This document shows positions 24,122 through 33,983 of a DNA stretch of 64,000 nt, piece by piece. The stretch spans positions 1 to 64,000 of the forward strand of contig CAKZGB010000009.1 of assembly GCA_936911875.1 (NCBI GenBank). The letters are read 5' to 3'. The notes beneath the pieces were generated by a model. It was not told the origin of the DNA and did no database searches. It worked only from the letters and a program-made list of their open reading frames with translations. Numbering within the stretch: position 1 is the stretch's first letter; the number at the start of each line of letters is the position of its first letter. This stretch comes from an uncultured Lysobacteraceae bacterium. GTDB lineage: Bacteria > Pseudomonadota > Gammaproteobacteria > Xanthomonadales > Xanthomonadaceae. A program made the translations under genes and the position numbers.

Positions 24122-26080
24122 TTACTGCGAATCGGGATGTCCGCTGCGAATGTCGGCCGGCGATTCGGGTGCGATCACACCCGGTTCCGGAGACAACGCG
24201 GTAGGACGGGCGCCACCCTGATCTTCGGGCGGCTGCGGCTGATCGCCTTTACGCGCCCAGTCGGCCGGCGGACCCGGAACGCGACCTTCCATGATGGCGT
24301 CGATCTGCGTCGCATCGATGGTTTCGTACTGCAGCAAGGCATCGGCCATCATGTGCAGCTTGTCGATGTTGTCAGTCAGAATCCGCGTTGTGCGCTTATA
24401 GGCGGTATCCAGAATGCCCTGCACCACTTCGTCGATCTTGCGCGCCGTGGCATCGGACACGTTCTTGGTCTGCGAGACGGAACGGCCCAAGAACACTTCC
24501 TCTTCATCCTCGCCATAAGCGATCGGACCGAGTTCCTCGGACAGGCCCCACTTGGTGACCATGTTGCGGGCCATCTTGGTGGCACGTTCGATATCGTTCG
24601 AAGCGCCCGTGGTGACCTTGTCCTTGCCCATGATGATTTCTTCGGCGACGCGGCCACCGTACAGCGAACACAGCTGCGACAGAATGGCTTCGCGACTCAG
24701 CGAGTACTTGTCACCCTCGGGCAGGTACATGGTGACGCCCAGCGCGCGGCCGCGCGGGATAATGGTGACCTTGTAGACCGGATCGTGATCCGGCACCAGT
24801 CGACCAACGATGGCGTGACCGGCCTCGTGATAGGCGGTGTTGCGCTTTTCTTCCTGGCTCATGGCCATGGAACGCCGCTCGGCACCCATCAGGATCTTGT
24901 CGCGGGCCTTGTCGAAGTGCTCCATGTGCACTTGCTTGCCATTTTCGCGGGCAGCAAACAAAGCGGCCTCGTTGCACAGGTTGGCCAGATCGGCGCCCGA
25001 GAAACCCGGGGTACCGCGAGCGATGGTCATCGCTTCGACATCAGCGGCCAGCGGCAGCTTGCGCATGTGCACCTTGAGGATGGCCTCACGACCCTTGACG
25101 TCCGGCAGGCCGACGACGACTTGGCGGTCAAAACGGCCCGGGCGCAACAGCGCCGGATCGAGCACGTCAGGACGGTTGGTTGCGGCGATCACGATGACGC
25201 CCTCACCGCCTTCGAAGCCGTCCATTTCAACCAGCAACTGGTTGAGGGTCTGTTCGCGCTCGTCATGACCGCCACCCAGACCGGCACCTCGGTGACGACC
25301 GACGGCATCGATTTCATCGATAAAGATGATGCATGGGGCGTGCTTTTTGGCTTGCTCGAACATGTCGCGCACGCGGCTGGCGCCGACGCCCACGAACATT
25401 TCGACAAAGTCCGAACCCGAGATGGAGAAGAACGGGACGCGCGCTTCACCGGCGATGGCACGTGCCAACAGCGTCTTACCGGTACCCGGCGGGCCAACCA
25501 TCAGCACGCCGCGCGGAATCTTGCCGCCCAGCTTCTGGAAGCGCGACGGATCGCGCAGGAACTCGACGAGTTCGCCGACTTCTTCCTTGGCTTCATCGGC
25601 ACCGGCGACATCGGCCAGCGTGACTTTGACTTCGTTCTCGGTCTGCAGCTTGGCGCGCGATTTGCCAAACGACATGGCGCCCTTGCTGCCGCCACCTTGC
25701 ATCTGGCGCATGAAATACACCCAGATACCGATAAAGATCAGCCACGGCAGCAGCGAAATTACAATCGAGCCAATCGACAGACCCGAGGACGGCGGCACTT
25801 GCGTGATCTGCACCTTGTGGTTGATCAGATCGTTAACCATGTCGCGGTCACCCGGCGAATAGGTCACGAACTGCGAGCCATCCTTACGGAGACCCTTGAT
25901 GGTGGTGTGATCGTCGGCAATCTCGACCTTGGCCACCTTGTCCGATTGGACTTGCTGGACGAACTGATCGTAGTTGAGGGTTTCGCCCGCAGTGCGGTTC
26001 GGCCCGAACAGCTGGAACGCCGCCAACAGACCGATCGCGATGGCGACCCAGAGCAACACGTTTTTGACCATTTGGTTCAT
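24122..26080 (-). CDS. ftsH: ATP-dependent zinc metalloprotease FtsH
   Basis: A 652-residue membrane AAA+ protease degrading membrane and regulatory proteins. It has two transmembrane helices (about 9-25 and 104-124), Walker A GPPGTGKT (196-203), Walker B CIIFIDEIDAVG, the second region of homology (DPALLRPGRFDRQV) and the zinc site HEAGH near residue 420. The C-terminal tail is extended and proline/glycine rich. Immediately downstream of rlmE, the usual pairing. Confidence 0.98.
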   Translation of the reverse strand: MNQMVKNVLLWVAIAIGLLAAFQLFGPNRTAGETLNYDQFVQQVQSDKVAKVEIADDHTTIKGLRKDGSQFVTYSPGDRDMVNDLINHKVQITQVPPSSGLSIGSIVISLLPWLIFIGIWVYFMRQMQGGGSKGAMSFGKSRAKLQTENEVKVTLADVAGADEAKEEVGELVEFLRDPSRFQKLGGKIPRGVLMVGPPGTGKTLLARAIAGEARVPFFSISGSDFVEMFVGVGASRVRDMFEQAKKHAPCIIFIDEIDAVGRHRGAGLGGGHDEREQTLNQLLVEMDGFEGGEGVIVIAATNRPDVLDPALLRPGRFDRQVVVGLPDVKGREAILKVHMRKLPLAADVEAMTIARGTPGFSGADLANLCNEAALFAARENGKQVHMEHFDKARDKILMGAERRSMAMSQEEKRNTAYHEAGHAIVGRLVPDHDPVYKVTIIPRGRALGVTMYLPEGDKYSLSREAILSQLCSLYGGRVAEEIIMGKDKVTTGASNDIERATKMARNMVTKWGLSEELGPIAYGEDEEEVFLGRSVSQTKNVSDATARKIDEVVQGILDTAYKRTTRILTDNIDKLHMMADALLQYETIDATQIDAIMEGRVPGPPADWARKGDQPQPPEDQGGARPTALSPEPGVIAPESPADIRSGHPDSQ

Positions 26081-26092
26081 AGCAAATCCTGA

Positions 26093-26725
26093 TTATTTGG
26101 GCGTGGCCCGCTTGCCCATTGCCAGCGCGTAGACCTCGGGCGAACGCTTGCGCGAGGCCTCCGGCTTGCGGATTACAACCTTGTCGAAGCGCTTGCGCAG
26201 CTCCCGCACATAGTCGTCGAATCCGACACCCTGGAACAGCTTGATGAGAAAATTACCGCCCGTCCGCAAATGCCGGTCACAAAAATCCAGTGCCAGTTCC
26301 GACAAGTACAGGGCGCGCGGCATATCTACAGCGTCCACTCCTGACTTATTGGGGGCCATGTCGGAAAGAACAAGGTCAATCGACTCGCCGTTCAGCATGT
26401 TTTCAAACGCGGCCAGCACCTCGTCCTCACGAAAATCACCCTGCAGGAACTCGACACCTGCCAGCGGGGCCATCGGCAGGATATCCAGCGCGAAGATGCG
26501 ACCGCGACCGTCCAGCCGCGCCGCCACCAGTTGGCTCCAGCTACCGGGGGCGCTGCCGAGGTCGACCACGTTCATTCCGGGCTTGAGCAGCCGATCGCGG
26601 TCGATCAGCTCTTCGAGCTTATAGAGCGCACGCGAACGCGCCCCATCCTTCTTGGCCTTTTTGACAAAAGGGTCATTTACGTGTTCGTCGAGCCAGCGGC
26701 GGCTGCTTTTGCTACGGGTTGCCAT
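26093..26725 (-). CDS. rlmE: 23S rRNA 2'-O-methyltransferase RlmE
   Basis: A 210-residue FtsJ/RrmJ enzyme methylating U2552 of 23S rRNA. The SAM motif VVDLGSAPGSWSQL, the catalytic lysine/aspartate set (K in KKDGARSRALYKL, D in LSDMAPN, K in NFLIKLFQG) and the C-terminal KPEASRKRSPEVY are visible. Divergent from yhbY with only 45 bases between starts. Confidence 0.97.
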   Translation of the reverse strand: MATRSKSSRRWLDEHVNDPFVKKAKKDGARSRALYKLEELIDRDRLLKPGMNVVDLGSAPGSWSQLVAARLDGRGRIFALDILPMAPLAGVEFLQGDFREDEVLAAFENMLNGESIDLVLSDMAPNKSGVDAVDMPRALYLSELALDFCDRHLRTGGNFLIKLFQGVGFDDYVRELRKRFDKVVIRKPEASRKRSPEVYALAMGKRATPK

Positions 26726-26770
26726 GCCAACATGTTAACCTGTTAGCCATTCACCTTTGCCTTCTCCCGC

Positions 26771-27076
26771 ATGACCAGCTCGCTGACCAACGCCCAAATC
26801 CGATTCCTACGTGGCCAAGCACATGACCTGCGTCCCATTCTGCAAACCGGCGGCAAGGGCCTGACCGATGCATTTGTGACCGAACTGAACGCCGCGCTCG
26901 AACAGCACGAGCTCATCAAGGTCAAAGTCGTGGCCGATGACCGTGAAGTCCGCGATCAGATGATTGCGCAGCTGGTCGAAACGACGGGTGCCGCGCTGAT
27001 CCAGCGCATTGGACATACCGCCATCCTGTACCGCCAATCGGCCGAACGCCGCCACATCGTCCTGCCCCGCGCCTAA
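26771..27076 (+). CDS. yhbY: ribosome assembly RNA-binding protein YhbY (CRM domain)
   Basis: A 101-residue single CRM-domain protein: LRGQAHDLRPILQTGGKGLT, ELIKVKV and the GxxG-like loop are typical. It binds pre-50S particles. Its TAA shares a base with the ATG of the next gene. Confidence 0.94.
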   Translation: MTSSLTNAQIRFLRGQAHDLRPILQTGGKGLTDAFVTELNAALEQHELIKVKVVADDREVRDQMIAQLVETTGAALIQRIGHTAILYRQSAERRHIVLPRA

Positions 27077-27438
27077 TGTTCTCGCTGGAGCGACCGGACT
27101 TCGAGTATTTCTTCCGGGCCGCCTCGGGCCGCTCGTGCCTGTTGGGCAACCGGGAATTATTCCAATCGTTTCTGGTGACCCCGTCGCAGCTGATTGAGAC
27201 CTGGGCGCCTTCGAATCCGTTGAGCAATGCCGATCTGGACGCCGCGCTGGCGCTGGAGCCCGAGGTCATCATTCTGGGCACCGGTGATACGCAAGTGTTT
27301 CCGCCCGCTGCCGTCATGGCCCATTGCCTGTCGCGCCGTGTCGGTCTCGAGGTCATGAACAATGCCTCGGCCGCCCGAACCTTCAATATTCTGGCCGGCG
27401 AAGGCCGCAAAGTCGCCGCCGCGCTACTGGTCGGCTGA
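27076..27438 (+). CDS. Mth938-like (DUF498) domain protein
   Basis: A 120-residue protein with LEPEVIILGTGDTQVFPPAA and GLEVMNNASAARTFNILAGE, hallmarks of the Mth938 fold (NDUFAF3-like). The molecular role in bacteria is unsettled. Start overlaps the yhbY stop as TAATG, so the two are co-translated. Confidence 0.88.
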   Translation: MFSLERPDFEYFFRAASGRSCLLGNRELFQSFLVTPSQLIETWAPSNPLSNADLDAALALEPEVIILGTGDTQVFPPAAVMAHCLSRRVGLEVMNNASAARTFNILAGEGRKVAAALLVG

Positions 27439-27456
27439 TTTCCGGTCGGCGCTTAA

Positions 27457-28833
27457 TCAGTTTGCGGGCAAAAAGACCTTGCCCGGATTCAACAGCCCTT
27501 GCGGATCGAGCGCAGCTTTGATGGCACGCATCGCGGCGATCTCCGCAACCGAACGCGTGCTGTCCAAGTAATCGCGCTTGAGCAAACCAATGCCGTGCTC
27601 GGCCGAGATGCTGCCGCCATGACGTTGAATGCAGGCCGCCAATTCCTTGGTGGCGGCTGCACAGTGACCGGCAAATGCTTCGGCCGAGAGTTCCGCCGGC
27701 TTGATGATGCTGATGTGCAAATTGCCGTCACCGATATGGCCGAACCAGATCACTTCGAAATCCGGATAGCGCTCGGCAAATAAGGCTTGCGCCTCTTCCA
27801 GAAACGCCGGCAGTTGTCCCACGCGCAAAGAAATATCGTTTTTATAGGGCTTTAGCGGCGCGATGCTTTCGGTGATGAATTCGCGCAGATGCCAGAACTT
27901 GCGCTGATGATCATCGCTGGTGCTCAGCGCACCGTCGGCAACCCAACCGCCTTCGACGCCCTGCTCAAACACTTTCAGTGCCGCGTCCTCGTCGTGATCA
28001 AACTCTGCCACCACGTAATACGGATAACGCGCATCGAAGGGCTCCGCGGCACCGTGCTGTACGACGCGCGCCAAAGCGACATCGGTCAGGAACTCATACG
28101 CCTGCAGTTTCAGCGCATCGCGCAATGCCACAAACGCCGTCAATACCGAATTGAAATCCGGCAAGGCCAGCAGCATCACTTGCGATTTGGGTAGCGGCTC
28201 GGTCAACTGCAACTCGGCACCGACAACGATGCCGAGCGTGCCTTCGGAACCGATCATGAGGTGACGCAGATCGTAGCCGCTGGAGTTTTTGATCAGTCCG
28301 CGATTGAGTTCAAGCAGGTCGCCTTGCGCGGTCACCACCGTGAGTCCGACGACCCACTCGCGCGTGTTGCCGTAACGCAGGACGCGAATCCCACCGGCAT
28401 TGGTCGCAATGTTGCCGCCGATGGTGCACGAACCGCGCGCGGCCAAATCGACGGGATATTGCAGGCCCTGTGCAGCAGCAGCTTCCTGCACAACTTGCAG
28501 GATGGCACCGCCTTCGACTTTTAATGTGCGCTCCACGGCATTGAAGCCCAGGATGCGATGCATTTTCTCGAGACTGACGATGAGTTCGCCATTGGCGGCG
28601 ACCGCCCCACCCGACAGGCCCGTGCGACCTCCCGATGGCACGACCGCCATGCCATGCGCTGCGGCAGCACGAACCACGGCCTGCACTTGCTCAATGGTCT
28701 CGGGCCACACCACGCCGCAGGGCGCAGGAGACCACAGATGCGTCCAGTCGATGCCGTAACGCTGCAGATCATCGGGATCGTCCGACCATTTCAGGCCGAC
28801 GATCGGTTGGAGTACTGCAGCAATCCCTTGCAT
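27457..28833 (-). CDS. FAD-linked 2-hydroxyacid dehydrogenase (D-2-HG dehydrogenase / GlcD-like)
   Basis: A 458-residue flavoprotein. The N-terminal FAD-binding domain includes VVPSGGRTGLSGGAVAANG and GSCTIGGNIATNAGG; the C-terminal domain has HIGDGNLHISI and SAEHGIGLLKRDYLD, the metal-binding motifs of the D-2-hydroxyglutarate/D-lactate dehydrogenase branch. It oxidises a D-2-hydroxyacid; the substrate is not decidable here. Follows a peptide transporter gene with a 12-base gap. Confidence 0.9.
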   Translation of the reverse strand: MQGIAAVLQPIVGLKWSDDPDDLQRYGIDWTHLWSPAPCGVVWPETIEQVQAVVRAAAAHGMAVVPSGGRTGLSGGAVAANGELIVSLEKMHRILGFNAVERTLKVEGGAILQVVQEAAAAQGLQYPVDLAARGSCTIGGNIATNAGGIRVLRYGNTREWVVGLTVVTAQGDLLELNRGLIKNSSGYDLRHLMIGSEGTLGIVVGAELQLTEPLPKSQVMLLALPDFNSVLTAFVALRDALKLQAYEFLTDVALARVVQHGAAEPFDARYPYYVVAEFDHDEDAALKVFEQGVEGGWVADGALSTSDDHQRKFWHLREFITESIAPLKPYKNDISLRVGQLPAFLEEAQALFAERYPDFEVIWFGHIGDGNLHISIIKPAELSAEAFAGHCAAATKELAACIQRHGGSISAEHGIGLLKRDYLDSTRSVAEIAAMRAIKAALDPQGLLNPGKVFLPAN

Positions 28834-28845
28834 CTGTTGTTGCTC

Positions 28846-30417
28846 TTAGACCGCGGCGTCGCGGTAGTTATCGACCATCTGATAACGACGTGCGTACCAG
28901 CCGAAGGCCATCGCCGCAATCAGCGCCACAATTGCAAAGAAGAACATCTGGAACGCAATCGAACTCAAGCCGGTCTTTTCGATGGCACTGCTGACGCCAT
29001 CGTTGCGAACCGCGGCGTTCATCACCAGCACCCACAGATTGCCGATGGTCGTGGTCAGGTTCCAGAAACTCATCACCACGCCCTTCATGGACTGCGGTGC
29101 CTGCGAATACGCAAATTCCAGACCCGTTGCGCTGACCAGCACTTCGCCGAAGGTCAGCAAGGCATAGGGCAACACTTGCCAGACGATGGTCATGGGCGTG
29201 CCGCCATCCATCTGCAATTGAATCAGGCCGATCACAATCCACGCCAGACCGGAGAACAGAATGCCCATGGTCATGCGACGCAACGGCGTCACGGCAATGC
29301 CGGACTTCCGCAGCAAGGGGAACAGCACCATGTTGTTGAACGGAATCAGGATCAGCACCAGTGCCGGATTCAGTGCCTGCATTTGCGAGGCGCTAAACCA
29401 CTCGGGCTTGATCATGCTCTGACCTTGAATCACCCACGTCGAGGCCTTCTGATCAAACAGCGAGAAGAACACGGTGCACGGCACAAACAGCAGCAGCATC
29501 TTCAGGACGTTGCGCACGCCGTGAATGGCGGCGGCGTTGTGGATGCCTTCGGCACGATCCAACTGCAGTGCGGCACCACCACCGACACCCGCAATCAGAA
29601 TCACGATCACCGAGCACAGTGCAATCACAATGAAGTGCAGACCGGCGTTCAGGCCCCACGCAATGACACCGATCGATGCCAGCACGGAGGCAATGGCCAA
29701 CCACTTACCCGGCGCGCCTTTGCCCGGAACGGAGCGCGTCAACGCGGTGCGAATGATCTTGCCGAACGTGTCGGGATCGGTATTGGGTTGCGGCGGTACC
29801 ATCACGTATTGCTTACGGCCCAGCCACAGCACAGCTGTCGCAATGAACATCAGGATGCCCGGGATACCGAAGGCGACGCTGGGGCCGTAGTTCTTCAGGA
29901 ACAGCGGCATCAGCAGGGATGCGAACAGCGAACCGAAATTGATGATCCAGTAGAACGCGTCAAACACGACCTTGGCGAGGTGCTCATTGCGCTTGGTGAA
30001 CTGATCGCCGACGAAGGTCGCCACCAGCGGTTTGATCCCACCGGCACCGAACGCAATCAGGCCCAGACCGGTATAAAAGCCGGTGCGGCTGTCTTCGAAC
30101 AGGGCCAAACATGCATGACCGACGCAGTAAATCAGCGAGAACCACAAAATGGTGCGGTATTTGCCGAAGAACCGGTCGGCCAACCACCCGCCCAGCAGCG
30201 GAAAGAAATACACACCGATCATGAAGGTGTGCATGATGTCCTTGGCCACCAGCTCGCGCTCGCCCGCATCCAGAATGTGCTGCAGCAAGGTTGAGGTGAT
30301 CAGGAACTGCACCAGGATGTTGCGCATGCCGTAAAAGCTGAAGCGCTCGCATCCCTCGTTGCCGATGATGTATTTGATCTGGCCCGGTAGCTTGGCGGTG
30401 TCCTGAGCGGTGTTCAA
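28846..30417 (-). CDS. POT-family proton-coupled oligopeptide transporter
   Basis: A 523-residue integral membrane protein with about 14 helices. The ExxERFxYYG-type motif appears as NEGCERFSFYGMRN in the first segment, and GGWLADRFFGKYRTILW and GAGGIKPLVATFVGDQF are the POT/PTR signatures. It imports di- and tripeptides using the proton gradient. Probably one transcript with the downstream FAD dehydrogenase. Confidence 0.94.
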   Translation of the reverse strand: MNTAQDTAKLPGQIKYIIGNEGCERFSFYGMRNILVQFLITSTLLQHILDAGERELVAKDIMHTFMIGVYFFPLLGGWLADRFFGKYRTILWFSLIYCVGHACLALFEDSRTGFYTGLGLIAFGAGGIKPLVATFVGDQFTKRNEHLAKVVFDAFYWIINFGSLFASLLMPLFLKNYGPSVAFGIPGILMFIATAVLWLGRKQYVMVPPQPNTDPDTFGKIIRTALTRSVPGKGAPGKWLAIASVLASIGVIAWGLNAGLHFIVIALCSVIVILIAGVGGGAALQLDRAEGIHNAAAIHGVRNVLKMLLLFVPCTVFFSLFDQKASTWVIQGQSMIKPEWFSASQMQALNPALVLILIPFNNMVLFPLLRKSGIAVTPLRRMTMGILFSGLAWIVIGLIQLQMDGGTPMTIVWQVLPYALLTFGEVLVSATGLEFAYSQAPQSMKGVVMSFWNLTTTIGNLWVLVMNAAVRNDGVSSAIEKTGLSSIAFQMFFFAIVALIAAMAFGWYARRYQMVDNYRDAAV

Positions 30418-30471
30418 AGGTTCTACTCCTGTGGCGACCGGGCCACGCTGATTAGTCGGATTGGACGCGAT

Positions 30472-31248
30472 TTATCGTTGCGCCGGCAAATAGGTGCGCG
30501 GATCGACGGGTTTACCGTTGTAGCGGATCTCAAAGTGCAGCTGCGGCTGCCCGTTGGAGGTGCCCATCTCGGCAATGGTCTGACCGCGCGTCACGCGATC
30601 GTTCTCTTTCACCAGACGATTGCGGTTGTGGCCATAGGCCGACAGCCACTGGTCGTTGTGCTTGATGATGACCAGTTCGCCGTAGCCGACGAGTCCGTTG
30701 CCCGAATACACGACCACGCCATCGGCAGCGGCCTTGATCGGTTCGCCGACGCGTCCGGAAATGCCGATCCCCTGCTTGGTCGGCTCACCCGGCTGGAACC
30801 ACGACACGATACTGCCGCTCGCAGGCCATGCCCAGGCAAAGCCGCTACTGGCAGGTGCGCCCGTATTGATCGGCGTGCCGGCGTTACCGCTCGGAGCACC
30901 GGTTGGCGGGAACAGACGAAGGCGTTGCCCCGGATTGAGGCTATACGGCTCGCTCAGGCCGTTCCACACGGCGAGATCGGTCATCAGCAGACCGTGATTC
31001 ACGGCGATGCGGTACAGGCCTTCGGATTTTTTGACGGTGTAGTACTGGCCCCACAGCGGAACCGATTTGCGTTCAGGGGCCGGCGCCGTTGTCGACGTGA
31101 CCGGACGGGATTCCGTGCCTGTGCTCGTCGAAGGCCGTGTTCCCGCACCGGTGTTACGGGTGCCGTTGGTGCCTTCGGCGTTATAGACCGAGGCGCAGGA
31201 GCTCAAAGTGAAAGCGAGTGCGATAGCGGTGAGGAGTTTGACGTTCAT
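30472..31248 (-). CDS. nlpD: NlpD-like LysM/M23 lipoprotein (amidase activator)
   Basis: A 258-residue lipoprotein with signal and lipobox FTLSSCAS, a Ser/Thr/Pro linker, a LysM peptidoglycan-binding domain (YYTVKKSEGLYRIAV to LNPGQRLRL) and a C-terminal LytM/M23 domain (GEPIKAAADGVVVYSGNG, QLHFEIRYNGKPVDP). The first metal-binding His/Asp of active M23 enzymes is replaced (GIGISG), as in NlpD/EnvC activators of cell-separation amidases. ATG at 31248 overlaps the yqaA-like stop. Confidence 0.9.
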   Translation of the reverse strand: MNVKLLTAIALAFTLSSCASVYNAEGTNGTRNTGAGTRPSTSTGTESRPVTSTTAPAPERKSVPLWGQYYTVKKSEGLYRIAVNHGLLMTDLAVWNGLSEPYSLNPGQRLRLFPPTGAPSGNAGTPINTGAPASSGFAWAWPASGSIVSWFQPGEPTKQGIGISGRVGEPIKAAADGVVVYSGNGLVGYGELVIIKHNDQWLSAYGHNRNRLVKENDRVTRGQTIAEMGTSNGQPQLHFEIRYNGKPVDPRTYLPAQR

Positions 31249-31853
31249 CAGCCTGCAAATGTTTTGAATGCGAAATACAAGACGGCACCGATCAGCAGTG
31301 CCATGACAGCCCATCCGATGGGCTCGATCCAGCGGCGTAGCGCCGCTTCGGCGCGGGCACCACCGAGGAAGATGGCCAGGGCCACCAGGAATACCCGTTT
31401 ACCGCGGCCAATGATCATGCCCATTAGAAACGGTAACAAAGGAACGCCGACAATACCCGAAGCCCACGTGAACACCTTGAGCGGAATGGGCGTAAAGCCT
31501 GCCGCCACAAGGAACCAGAAGACCTGCCAGTTCGAGAGCGAGCGGATGGTGCTCACGCCGCTTTCGATCTTGTCGAGCATGTGGAGGCGTTCCAGCAGCG
31601 GCTTGGCGGCATCGAACAGGTGCGAGCCCAAGTAATAACCGATCAGTGCGCCGAGCATGGATGTGACCAGACTGATGCCCGCGTAGGCGAAACCGCTCTT
31701 CGGCTTGGCCAGGCACATCGGGGCCAGCATCACCTCGGGCGGCACCGGGAAGAAAATCGCCTCAATGAAACTGAGAAAGCCCAAATAGGCCGGTGCGAGA
31801 CGGTGAGTAGACCAGATCAGGACGCGGTCGTATAAAGGGCCAAATAATTTCAT
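31248..31853 (-). CDS. YqaA/DedA-like membrane protein
   Basis: A 201-residue SNARE-associated (VTT domain) membrane protein: LGFLSFIEAIFFPVPPEVML, GALIGYYLGSHLFDAAKP and GFTPIPLKVFTWASGIVGV are typical. The related DedA proteins flip or transport polyprenyl phosphates or phospholipids; the precise role of YqaA is unknown. It sits between pcm and nlpD, the usual order in this group. Confidence 0.88.
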   Translation of the reverse strand: MKLFGPLYDRVLIWSTHRLAPAYLGFLSFIEAIFFPVPPEVMLAPMCLAKPKSGFAYAGISLVTSMLGALIGYYLGSHLFDAAKPLLERLHMLDKIESGVSTIRSLSNWQVFWFLVAAGFTPIPLKVFTWASGIVGVPLLPFLMGMIIGRGKRVFLVALAIFLGGARAEAALRRWIEPIGWAVMALLIGAVLYFAFKTFAG

Positions 31854-31902
31854 GCAGTGCCATCAAAAAAAGTGAGTACGGAGCGGGCCGGTCGGACTGA
31901 CA

Positions 31903-32589
31903 TCAGTCCACCAGACCGCCAAGCAGCGGCACGAATACCACGGAACCCAAGGAGTCCTCGGTGAGTTTGCCCTGCTCGTCTTTGCGGATGCGCAGCAGTT
32001 TCTGCGACGCCGCCGGACCGACGGGTGCAATCATCACGCCGCCGGGTTTCAACTGCTCCAGCAGTTGCGGCACCACGGCCTGTCCACCGGCCGTGACTAA
32101 AATCGCGTCGAAGGGGCCGTTGTCCGCCCAGCCGACATGGCCGTCGTCATGTTTGCTGCGGATTTCCATGCCGAGCGAGCGCCAACGCTTGCGCGCGCCA
32201 CGTAACAGCTCGGCGATGCGTTCGACGGTGTGGACCTCGAGTCCGAGTGCCGACAGCACCGCGGCCTGATAGCCGGAACCGGCGCCGATTTCCAGCACTT
32301 TGCTCGGATTGACCTCGAGTGCAGCCTCGGTCATGCGGGCCACAACCCACGGTTGGCTGATCGTCTGACCGGCGCCGATGGGCAGGGCCGTGTCTTCGTA
32401 GGCGCGCGAGGCCAGCACTTCGTCCACAAACAGATGGCGCGGCACGCTGCCCATGACCTGAAGTACGGCGGGATTGGCGATGCCCTGCTCGCGCAGGCGC
32501 TGCACCATGCGATCACGCACGCGCTGCGACGTTAAACCCTGCCCGCGCACATCGACTTGCGGACGTAACGGCAACCGTTGTGCCGTCAT
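31903..32589 (-). CDS. pcm: protein-L-isoaspartate O-methyltransferase
   Basis: A 228-residue repair enzyme that methylates isoaspartyl residues. Motif I VLEIGAGSGYQAAVLSALG, the pre-motif PIGAGQTISQPWVVARMTE and post-motifs FDAILVTAGG and LKPGGVMIAPVG are clear. ATG at 32589 overlaps the surE stop (ATGA); the long in-frame extension upstream lies inside surE and is rejected. Confidence 0.95.
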   Translation of the reverse strand: MTAQRLPLRPQVDVRGQGLTSQRVRDRMVQRLREQGIANPAVLQVMGSVPRHLFVDEVLASRAYEDTALPIGAGQTISQPWVVARMTEAALEVNPSKVLEIGAGSGYQAAVLSALGLEVHTVERIAELLRGARKRWRSLGMEIRSKHDDGHVGWADNGPFDAILVTAGGQAVVPQLLEQLKPGGVMIAPVGPAASQKLLRIRKDEQGKLTEDSLGSVVFVPLLGGLVD

Positions 32590-33395
32590 GCTGCCGATTC
32601 CTTGGCGATGGCCGCGCCGTTGAGGCCGCCGACCCAGGTCGAGACCTGTTCCAGGGCCTGATAGCGCGTCAGATCGATTTGCAGCGGCGTCACCGAGATG
32701 GCGCGCGAACGCACGGTGTGGAAGTCCGTACCGATGCCCGCATCCAGCTCCGCGCCTGCCAGTCCGATCCAAAACCACTGACGGCCACGCGGATCGGTCT
32801 GGGCGACGCAATCCTCGGAGCGGTGGCGATTGCCCAGGCGGGTGACCTCAAAGCCGCGCAACTCATCCCACGCGACATCGGGCACGTTCACATTGAGGAT
32901 GGTGTCGGCCGGCAGCGGATCGGCAGCGAGACGATCGACCAGAATGGCGGCAGCGCGGGCACCCGAGGCATAGTGCTGCGGCGAATGATCTTTGGAGACC
33001 ATGGACATGGCGATGGCCGGCAGGCCGAGATTGCGGCCCTCCATGGCGGCGGCGACGGTGCCGGAGTAGATCACGTCATCGCCCAGATTGGCGGCGGTAT
33101 TGATGCCGCTCACGACCATATCCGGCGCGTGCGCCAGCAGACCCGTAGTGGCGATGTGCACACAGTCGGTGGGCGTGCCATAGACCTTGTAGGTGGGATA
33201 GCCCGCCACACGGCGCTCCGCCGGTTGCTCGACGACGCGAATCGGCGCATCGAGCGTCAGCGAATTGCTGGCACCGCTGCGGTCACGATCGGGCGCTACC
33301 ACCGTAATGTCATGGCCTGCTGCACCCAGTTCGCGGGCCAATTCCGCGATGCCCGGGGCATCTACACCATCATCATTACTGAGCAAAATACGCAT
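32586..33395 (-). CDS. surE: 5'/3'-nucleotidase SurE
   Basis: A 269-residue stationary-phase survival phosphatase. MRILLSNDDGVDAPGI with the metal-binding DD, VVAPDRDRSGASNSLT, VSGINTAANLGDDVIYSGTV and GLPAIAMSM are diagnostic. ATG at 33395 is chosen from this start motif. Divergent from the Smr gene with 60 bases between. Confidence 0.96.
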   Translation of the reverse strand: MRILLSNDDGVDAPGIAELARELGAAGHDITVVAPDRDRSGASNSLTLDAPIRVVEQPAERRVAGYPTYKVYGTPTDCVHIATTGLLAHAPDMVVSGINTAANLGDDVIYSGTVAAAMEGRNLGLPAIAMSMVSKDHSPQHYASGARAAAILVDRLAADPLPADTILNVNVPDVAWDELRGFEVTRLGNRHRSEDCVAQTDPRGRQWFWIGLAGAELDAGIGTDFHTVRSRAISVTPLQIDLTRYQALEQVSTWVGGLNGAAIAKESAA

Positions 33396-33455
33396 GGCTC
33401 CATGATACCCGATGCGTTCCGTTGCCGACATCGGCAGATGCCCGATAATGGATGC

Positions 33456-33983
33456 ATGAATGACGACGATGAGCGCCTGTTCCGCGACGCGATTGGCGAC
33501 GGAATTCGTCCTGTACGGCACACGCCGCGGGCGGAAACCGGCGGTGCCAAGCCGCGTCCGTCGGTGCGAATGGGCGATCAGGACGAGGCCGAGGCCTTGC
33601 GCGCCTTCCGTCTGGGCCTGCACGACGATGCCATCGGTGCGTCCGACCTGTTGTCGTATCGGCATCCGGATTTGCCTTCGACGGCGTGGCAGAAACTGAA
33701 ACGCGGTGAGCTCAGTGTGCGCGACGAGCTCGATTTGCACGATCTGACCTTAGAGCCGGCGCAAAAGGTGCTGGCCGACTTTCTGCGTCATGCGCGGCGC
33801 GAGCGTCACGGTTGCGTGCTGGTGATTCACGGCAAAGGGCTGGGTAGCGATGGCTTTCCGGCCATCAAGAACATGGTCAATCAGTCGTTGCGCCATCGCA
33901 GTGAGGTGCTCGGTTTTCATTCCGCGCCGCGCTCGATGGGCGGTGCGGGCGCCGTGCTGATTGTGCTGCGCACTCAGCGTTGA
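33456..33983 (+). CDS. Smr-domain protein (SmrA/YfcN-like nuclease)
   Basis: A 175-residue protein with a C-terminal Smr domain: ELDLHDLTLEPAQKVLADFL (LDxHG-like), CVLVIHGKGLGSDGF (GxG) and the final GGAGAVLIVLR. Stand-alone Smr proteins act as endonucleases on structured DNA or RNA. The frame is open far upstream through surE, but ATG at 33456 is the first start outside it. Its 3' end overlaps convergent truD by 10 bases. Confidence 0.9.
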   Translation: MNDDDERLFRDAIGDGIRPVRHTPRAETGGAKPRPSVRMGDQDEAEALRAFRLGLHDDAIGASDLLSYRHPDLPSTAWQKLKRGELSVRDELDLHDLTLEPAQKVLADFLRHARRERHGCVLVIHGKGLGSDGFPAIKNMVNQSLRHRSEVLGFHSAPRSMGGAGAVLIVLRTQR